Source: an uncultured Frankineae bacterium
GTDB lineage: Bacteria > Actinomycetota > Actinomycetes > Mycobacteriales > SCTD01
DNA length: 7,662 nt
Assembly: GCA_902805805.1 (NCBI GenBank)
Contig: CADCUE010000236.1
Span: 1-7,662, forward strand
Reading direction: 5' to 3'
Part shown: positions 1 through 4,254 of the stretch, in pieces
How positions within the stretch are numbered: the first letter of the stretch is position 1
Layout: every line of letters begins with the position of its first letter
The notes under the pieces: model-generated
Seen by the model: only the letters and a program-made list of their open reading frames with translations
Database searches by the model: none
What the model was told of the DNA's origin: nothing
Made by a program: the position numbers and the translations under genes

Positions 1-125
1 AGGAGGGCCTCGAGACGGCCGGCGCGCCGCTGCCGCTCGCCGCGCTGCTGCTGCAGCTGCGTCAGGCGAAGCCCGGCAGGAACTCCCTGAGCACCGGACG
101 GACCTCCACCTCCGCCTCCAGCTGA
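1..125 (+). CDS. Possible 3' end of a cut-off plus-strand gene
   Basis: Frame 3 is open from the left edge to a TGA at 123-125. It encodes about 40 residues, beginning EGLETAGAPLPLAALLLQLR and ending in a Thr/Ser-rich stretch. The first 20 or so codons are natural-looking (Leu, Ala, Glu, Gly with G or C in third position), whereas the other two plus frames give Arg/Cys/Ala-rich strings typical of noncoding shadows. If real, the gene is convergent with the ABC1 kinase gene and overlaps its last 64 bases, which is a lot for bacteria and argues against it. The fragment is too short to assign a family. It may simply be noncoding sequence downstream of the kinase gene. Confidence 0.2.
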   Translation, partial: EGLETAGAPLPLAALLLQLRQAKPGRNSLSTGRTSTSASS

Positions 126-1363
126 CAGAGCACGCCCACCATGCCGAGCCACACGCGGTGGGTGAACAGGTGCTCCGCCGGCAGGTCCAGCTTCAGGGCG
201 ACGCCGAACTCCGGGTTGCGCGGGTCGTTGACCCGGGCGAACTCCCCGCGCAGCCACGCGCGGCTGAAGCGGAACCGCTCGTGCCGGGCCGGCACCGTGA
301 ACGGCGACATGTAGTCGACGAGCTTGGCGACGTCGACCTCGACGCCCGGGCGGACGAAGCCCTCCTCGCGCAGCCGCCGCAGCACCTCGTCGGGGTCGTC
401 GCCGAGCAGCGCGGCGATCAGGCGGCCGAACGTCGTCGGCATCGACGGCAGCTCGAGGCTGGAGCCGAAGTCGAGCACGCCGAGCCGGCCGTCGGGCAGC
501 ACCCGGAAGTTGCCGGGGTGCGGGTCGGTGTGGAGCAGTCCCGCGCGGGCCGGCCCGCTGACCAGGAAGCGCTGGTACAGCGACGCGGCGCGGTCGCGCT
601 CGGCCTGCGTGCCGGTGCGGGCGACGACCGACAGCGGGACGCCCTCGACCCAGTCCATGACGAGCACCCGCGAGGTGGCCCGGTGGACCGTGGGCACGAG
701 CACGTCGGGGTCGCCGGCGTACGCCCGCGCGAAGCGCGTCTGCACCGCCCCCTCGTGCTCGTAGTCGAGCTCCTCGACGAGCCGCTCACGCAGCTCGGCG
801 ACGAGCGGCGGCAGCGCCAGCCCGCGGGCGACCAGCGCCGCCGCGCGGCTCATCACCGAGACCGTGCGGACGTCGGCGGCCAGCGCCTCGCGCACGCCCG
901 GGTACTGCACCTTCACCGCGACCGGACGCCCGTCGGCGCTGCGGGCCCGGTGCACCTGGCCGATGCTGGCGGCGGCGGTGGCCTGCTCCTCGAAGCCGGG
1001 GAGCACGTCGCGCCACGCCGGGCCGAGCTCGGCGCGCAGGACCGGCTCGACGTCGGCGAACGGCAGGGGGTCGTTGGCGTCCTGCAGGCCGGCGAGGGTC
1101 TCGCGCCACGTCGACTCGGGGTCCTGCGGGAACAGCGCCTCGACGGTCGACAGGAGCTGGCCCGCCTTCAGCGCCCCGCCCTTCAGCCCGCCGAGCACGG
1201 CGCGGGTGCGGGCGGCGTTGCGCTCCCGCAGGTCCTGGGCCACCTGCTCGCGGTCCTGCCCGGCGAGCCGCCGCACGGCGCCCTCGGCCGCCAGGGCGGC
1301 CGTCCCTGCGGGCAGCGACAGCAGTCGGGCGGTGCGGACCAGCCGCGCGGTCGTCAGGGGCAC
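62..1363 (-). CDS. ABC1/AarF (UbiB-like) atypical kinase family protein
   Basis: A 433-residue protein of the ABC1/ADCK/UbiB family, whose members are protein-kinase-like ATPases linked in other organisms to isoprenoid-quinone lipid metabolism; the actinobacterial role is not settled. The family motifs appear in order: KAGQ at residues 66-69 (the KxGQ motif of the ABC1 N-terminal extension); an Ala-rich nucleotide loop AAASIGQ near 130-136 in place of a Gly-rich loop; the VAVK lysine at 151; LDYEHE around 199-204; the catalytic HTDPHPGN at 278-285; and LDFG at 297-300 for metal binding. All key residues are present, so it is probably an active ATPase. I chose the GTG at 1363, just before PLTTARLVRTARL, because upstream codons in this frame (out to 1471) are Arg/Pro-rich and run antisense into the divergent small gene. 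The ribosome binding site is weak. No C-terminal membrane helices like those of proteobacterial UbiB are evident. Confidence 0.9.
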   Translation of the reverse strand: MPLTTARLVRTARLLSLPAGTAALAAEGAVRRLAGQDREQVAQDLRERNAARTRAVLGGLKGGALKAGQLLSTVEALFPQDPESTWRETLAGLQDANDPLPFADVEPVLRAELGPAWRDVLPGFEEQATAAASIGQVHRARSADGRPVAVKVQYPGVREALAADVRTVSVMSRAAALVARGLALPPLVAELRERLVEELDYEHEGAVQTRFARAYAGDPDVLVPTVHRATSRVLVMDWVEGVPLSVVARTGTQAERDRAASLYQRFLVSGPARAGLLHTDPHPGNFRVLPDGRLGVLDFGSSLELPSMPTTFGRLIAALLGDDPDEVLRRLREEGFVRPGVEVDVAKLVDYMSPFTVPARHERFRFSRAWLRGEFARVNDPRNPEFGVALKLDLPAEHLFTHRVWLGMVGVLCQLEAEVEVRPVLREFLPGFA

Positions 1364-1413
1364 CGCGTCAGCCTGCCCTGTGCGAGGCTCGGGGACCCGA
1401 CGGAGGAGTCGCC
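1364..1413. promoter_or_regulatory. 50-base divergent intergenic region
   Basis: This is the only space between the divergent ABC1 kinase gene and the small membrane protein gene, so both promoters must lie here or inside the opposing gene. I see no convincing -10/-35 pair on either strand. The one clear signal is the ribosome binding site of the small gene near the right end. Calling it a promoter region rests on gene arrangement only. Confidence 0.35.
1402..1408 (+). promoter_or_regulatory. Strong ribosome binding site of the small membrane protein
   Basis: GGAGGAG lies five bases before the GTG at 1414. It is the best Shine-Dalgarno match near any start in the window, and it is the main reason to accept the short downstream frame as a real gene with this start. 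Confidence 0.7.
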
Positions 1414-1620
1414 GTGCTGAAGGTCCTGCTCGTGCTGGCCGTGCTCGTCGTGATCGCCGTGCTGGTGGCACGCACCCGCCGCGCCTCGTCGGCGTCGGGC
1501 GACGCGCACAGGTCGGTCCGCGAGGCCCGAGCCGCGAAGGCGGCGACCGATCAGGCCGTCATCACCCGGCAGGGCGGCCAGGGCGGCGGCCAGGGCGGTG
1601 TCGGCGGCGGGATGGGCTAG
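1414..1620 (+). CDS. Small single-span membrane protein, family not recognised
   Basis: A 68-residue protein I do not recognise. Residues 1-19 form one hydrophobic helix (LKVLLVLAVLVVIAVLVA), followed by an Arg-containing stop-transfer (RTRR), then a hydrophilic segment of about 25 residues with alternating basic and acidic side chains (near SVREARAAKAATDQA), and a Gly/Gln tail (QGGQGGGQGGVGGGMG). The layout suggests an N-terminal anchor, most likely with a cytoplasmic C-terminus by the positive-inside rule. The GTG start has a strong ribosome binding site. The gene is divergent from the ABC1 kinase gene and convergent with the FrnE gene, whose stop codon shares the CTAG at 1617-1620. The opposite strand carries no recognisable protein here, which favours this strand as coding. 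A function cannot be assigned. Confidence 0.7.
   Translation: MLKVLLVLAVLVVIAVLVARTRRASSASGDAHRSVREARAAKAATDQAVITRQGGQGGGQGGVGGGMG
1570..1598 (+). repeat. Three direct copies of CAGGGCGG in the Gly/Gln tail
   Basis: CAGGGCGG occurs at 1570-1577, 1579-1586 and 1591-1598, within the last codons of the small membrane protein, and encodes its GGQGG repeats. Such short repeats could vary in number by slippage and change tail length, but no frameshift is visible here. Confidence 0.6.
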
Positions 1621-2318
1621 ACGGCGCAGCTGTCGCCGTCGCAGCCGGGGGCGTGCCTCCCGGCGGCGACCATCTGCAGCGGCGCGCGCTCGGCCCAGGC
1701 CTGCGCCAGCACCTGGCCGAGCGCCTCGGCCGGCTGGGCGCCGGAGACGCCGTAGCGGCCGTCGACGACGAAGAACGGCACGCCGGTGATGCCGTACGCC
1801 CGCGCCTGCTGCTCGTCGCCGCGCACCTCGGCGGCGTAGCGGTCGGAGGCGAGGACCGCGCGCGCCTCGTCGGCGTCCAGGCCGGCCTCGGACACGAGGC
1901 GGACGAGCGTCTCGGCGTCGCCGATCGGCTCGCCCTCGGTGAAGGTGGCGCGCAGCAGGCGCTCCTTCACCGCGTCCTGCACGCCGCGCTCGGCGGCGAG
2001 GTGCAGCAGGCGGTGGGCGTCGAAGGTGTTGCCGGGGCGGGCGGTGTCGAAGCGGAGGTCGAGGCCGTCCTGCGCCGCGGTGCTCGTCATGGTGTCGATC
2101 ATCCGCTGGGCCTCCGACACCGGGACGCCGTACTTCGCGGCCAGGTTCTGCGCGTAGCCACCGGTCCGCTCGGCCGGCGCCGAGGCGTCGAGCTCGAACG
2201 CGCGCCAGACCACCTCCACCTCGTCGCGGTGGGCGAAGCCCGCGAGGGCCTGCTCGAAGCGGCGCTTGCCGACGTAGCACCAGGGACACACGACGTCTGA
2301 CCAGATCTCGACCTTCAT
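1617..2318 (-). CDS. FrnE-type DsbA family thiol-disulfide oxidoreductase
   Basis: A 233-residue thioredoxin-fold protein of the DsbA/FrnE (2-hydroxychromene-2-carboxylate isomerase-like) group. It opens with the family signature KVEIWSDVVCPWCYVGKRRF, placing a CPWC active site at residues 11-14. The helical insert follows, then the TGVPFF cis-proline loop with Pro at 181. The C-terminus carries a second cysteine pair, C226 and C231, spaced CX4C. There is no signal peptide, so it is probably cytosolic and acts in disulfide reduction, isomerisation or oxidative-stress protection. I prefer the ATG at 2318 because it puts the signature at the very N-terminus. An in-frame ATG at 2351 would add 11 residues (MTRHPRVVAPV) and overlaps the upstream TGA as ATGA, so it is a serious alternative through translational coupling. 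Neither start has a good ribosome binding site. It is the last gene of the minus-strand run. Confidence 0.92.
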   Translation of the reverse strand: MKVEIWSDVVCPWCYVGKRRFEQALAGFAHRDEVEVVWRAFELDASAPAERTGGYAQNLAAKYGVPVSEAQRMIDTMTSTAAQDGLDLRFDTARPGNTFDAHRLLHLAAERGVQDAVKERLLRATFTEGEPIGDAETLVRLVSEAGLDADEARAVLASDRYAAEVRGDEQQARAYGITGVPFFVVDGRYGVSGAQPAEALGQVLAQAWAERAPLQMVAAGRHAPGCDGDSCAV

Positions 2319-2347
2319 GACCGGTGCAACGACGCGAGGGTGACGTG

Positions 2348-2719
2348 TCATCCCGAGGAGGTGCGGCGGACCCGGATGGGGCCCTTGGCGGTCGAGCCGT
2401 CCACGACCCGGCCGCCCTGGGTGATCTCGACCAGCCCCTGCGCGACGAGGCGCCGGGCGGCAGCCCGCGCGGGCTCCATGAGCGGTCGCCAGTCGTCCCC
2501 TCCGACGGCACGGGCGGCCTCGGACGGGCAGATCGTCGCGCCGCGGGCCCGGGCCTCGAGCAGCGCCAGCACGCTCTGCTCGAGCGCGGCGTCGGTGGGT
2601 CCGGGCTTGCGCCGGCGGCAGGCGTCGGAGCAGAAGCGGACCTCGTCCCAGTCGCGGGCCCACTTCCTGCGCCACTCGATCGTGCGGCCGCACGCCTGGC
2701 AGGGCTTGCTGCCGGTCAC
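2348..2719 (-). CDS. DUF2256-DUF3253 zinc-ribbon/winged-helix protein
   Basis: A 123-residue protein with two small domains. Residues 1-37 match the DUF2256 pattern: C7 and C10 (CQACGR), then WRRKWARDWDEVRFC with C30, and C34 (CSDACRR). These four cysteines should bind one zinc. Residues about 43-118 resemble DUF3253, a helical segment likely of winged-helix type (SVLALLEARARGATICPSEA, AARRLVAQGLVEIT), ending in the characteristic GPIRVRR. The molecular function is unknown; a nucleic-acid-binding or regulatory role is inference from the fold. The start is the GTG at 2719, which overlaps the TGA of the DUF456 gene as GTGA, pointing to coupled translation. Its own TGA lies in an ATGA with a possible FrnE start. 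Joined DUF2256-DUF3253 proteins are, as I recall, a known arrangement, not a broken gene. Confidence 0.85.
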   Translation of the reverse strand: MTGSKPCQACGRTIEWRRKWARDWDEVRFCSDACRRRKPGPTDAALEQSVLALLEARARGATICPSEAARAVGGDDWRPLMEPARAAARRLVAQGLVEITQGGRVVDGSTAKGPIRVRRTSSG

Positions 2720-3192
2720 GTGACGGCCACGCCCACCAGCCAGGTGCCGACCATGAGCACGGCGGCGGTGAGCTCGGCGAGCACGCCGAGGCCGACGGCC
2801 TTGAGCACCCGGACCGTCGACTCGCGCGCCGGGGCTCCGGGACCGAGGCGGCGCGCCTCCGCGGCGTACGTCCCGACGACGGCGCCGAGCAGCAGCCCGA
2901 GCGGAGGCAGCACGACGAAGCCCACACCGGCCCCGACCGCGGTGAGCAGCAGCGTCGAGCGCGGCAGCTCGCCGGACAGCCGCCGCCCGGGCAGCAGGTA
3001 CTTCAGGACCAGGCCGGCCACGAACAGCGCCGCCATGACGCCGACGACCACCCACCTCGCGGTGCCGCCGTCGACGACGAGCGCCGCCCACCCCACCCCG
3101 GCCGCGAGCACCAGCGCCGTGCCCGGGAGGACGGGGACGAGCACGCCCACCAGCCCCACGACCATGACGAGGCCGACGAGCAGGGTGTCCAC
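2716..3192 (-). CDS. DUF456 family membrane protein
   Basis: A 158-residue, strongly hydrophobic protein of the DUF456 type. It opens with a Gly/Val-rich hairpin (GLVMVVGLVGVLVPVLPGTALV), in which the LVPVLPG turn is typical of the family. Further predicted spans lie near residues 46-66, 80-107 and 128-157, for about four or five in all. The loop with KYLLPGRR near 65-71 and the VLPPLGLLLGAVVGTYAAE segment also fit the family. No enzymatic residues are evident and the function is unknown. The start is the GTG at 3192, seven bases after the dehydrogenase stop, without an obvious ribosome binding site; it is probably translated by coupling. Its TGA overlaps the next gene's GTG by four bases. 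Confidence 0.85.
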   Translation of the reverse strand: MDTLLVGLVMVVGLVGVLVPVLPGTALVLAAGVGWAALVVDGGTARWVVVGVMAALFVAGLVLKYLLPGRRLSGELPRSTLLLTAVGAGVGFVVLPPLGLLLGAVVGTYAAEARRLGPGAPARESTVRVLKAVGLGVLAELTAAVLMVGTWLVGVAVT

Positions 3193-3199
3193 GGCGGCG

Positions 3200-4120
3200 C
3201 TAGACCGGCAGCGGCGTGTCGAGGACCTGCTCGGTGAGCTCCCACAGGCGCTCGGCGGTGGCGGGGTCCTTCGCGGTCGAGGGGAGGTCCACCAGCTCCG
3301 GGCGGCCGCGCAGCTGCCCGAGCCCGCCCGGTCCGACGAACGCGCCGCTCGGGGTGCTGTGGTCCAGGCCGCGCAGCGTCGGCAGGGCGCCGGCGTCGCT
3401 CGACTGCAGGACCAGCGCGCCGACGGCCTTGACGACCGGGACGAGCGGCGAGCGCCGGCCGCCGGGCAGGTGGCGCACGAACAGGTCGGTGTTGCTCACG
3501 CCGGGGTGCACCGCGACGGCGCTGACCGGCGAGCCGGCGCGGCCGGCCCGGCGGGCGAGCTCGAGGGCGAACAGCAGGTTGGCCTGCTTGGTGGTGCCGT
3601 AGACGCGCTGCGGGACGTACGGCACGGGCGCGACCAGCTCGTCGACGGTCGTGGTCGGCGAGAGCCGTCCGCTGCGGGCAGCCAGGCTCGACACGAGGAC
3701 CACGCGGGCGGCGCTGGCCTGCAGGAGCGGCCACAGGCCGGTGACCAGCGCGGCGTGGCCGAGGTGGTTCGTGGCCATCTGCAGCTCGAAGCCCTGGGGG
3801 CTCAGGCGCAGCGGACCGGCCATCAGCCCGGCGTTGCAGACCAGCGCCGACAGGGTCGGCGTGCCGTCGAGCACCGTCTTGGCGGCGGTGGCGACCTGGT
3901 CGAGGTCGGCGAGGTCGAGGTGCACGACGGTGGCCGTGCCGCGCCCTGTCAGCCGGGCCCGGACCCGCTCGCCCTTCTCGACGTCGCGGGCGCCGAGCAG
4001 GACGTGCGCGCCGCGCTCGACGAGCGTGCGCGCCGTCGACAGTCCGATGCCGCTGGTGGCGCCCGTGACGAGCACGGTGCGCCCGGTCAGCTCGCCGAGC
4101 TGTCGTGGGTCCCAGGTCAT
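3200..4120 (-). CDS. Short-chain dehydrogenase/reductase (SDR), retinol dehydrogenase-like
   Basis: A 306-residue NAD(P)-dependent oxidoreductase with a Rossmann fold. The cofactor motif TGATSGIG is at residues 19-26. ARD at 44-46, at the end of the second strand, suggests NADP preference through the arginine. HLDLADL near 67-73 supplies the adenine-contacting Asp. CNAG is at 95-98, the active-site Asn is in TNHLGH (N118), the catalytic Ser is at 144/145, and the YGTTK pair is Y174 and K178. The tetrad is complete. Length and the NHLGHF-like motif resemble the retinol dehydrogenase/WW-domain oxidoreductase-like SDRs; the real substrate is unknown. The ATG at 4120 directly precedes TWDPRQLGELTGRTVLVTG and is the natural start. 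There is no ribosome binding site. It leads the tightly packed four-gene group ending in FrnE. Confidence 0.92.
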   Translation of the reverse strand: MTWDPRQLGELTGRTVLVTGATSGIGLSTARTLVERGAHVLLGARDVEKGERVRARLTGRGTATVVHLDLADLDQVATAAKTVLDGTPTLSALVCNAGLMAGPLRLSPQGFELQMATNHLGHAALVTGLWPLLQASAARVVLVSSLAARSGRLSPTTTVDELVAPVPYVPQRVYGTTKQANLLFALELARRAGRAGSPVSAVAVHPGVSNTDLFVRHLPGGRRSPLVPVVKAVGALVLQSSDAGALPTLRGLDHSTPSGAFVGPGGLGQLRGRPELVDLPSTAKDPATAERLWELTEQVLDTPLPV

Positions 4121-4127
4121 GCGTCCG

Positions 4128-4133
4128 AGGCTA
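4128..4133 (-). promoter_or_regulatory. Possible -10 element for a leaderless SDR transcript
   Basis: Reading the minus strand, TAGCCT ends seven bases before the ATG at 4120. This is the usual position for the TANNNT -10 of actinobacterial leaderless mRNAs and would explain the missing ribosome binding site. No clear -35 is seen, so this is tentative. Confidence 0.25.
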
Positions 4134-4150
4134 CGGGGAGGTGCCGACCG

Positions 4151-4220
4151 GCGCCCCCGGCGCAGGACGCGCTGCGGAGTGGCCGGGTGCCGCAGCCGAC
4201 CACCGCGGCAGGCGGGTCGG
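4151..4220 (-). terminator. Cluster of inverted repeats, possible terminator after the RecQ gene
   Basis: The 134-base gap 4121-4254 holds three perfect small inverted repeats: CCGACC/GGTCGG (4196-4201 and 4215-4220), GCTGCGG/CCGCAGC (4171-4177 and 4190-4196) and GCGCC/GGCGC (4151-4155 and 4159-4163). None is followed by a U-run on the minus strand. They could end the RecQ transcript in the T-less manner common in high-GC genomes, or be chance in GC-rich DNA. The first two share base 4196, so they compete or stack. Confidence 0.3.
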
Positions 4221-4254
4221 TCAGCTGTGGGGACCTTCGGCCGGCGCCTGCGGC

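Noticed and set aside
158..1420. 420-residue plus-strand open frame antisense to the ABC1 kinase gene
   Set aside because: Its translation is rich in Arg, Ala, Gly, Val and His without a domain, while the minus strand holds a complete set of kinase motifs. It is an open frame produced by high GC.
1364..1471. Longer ABC1 kinase start at 1471
   Set aside because: The added 36 residues are Arg/Pro/Ala-rich and would overlap the divergent small gene and its strong ribosome binding site.
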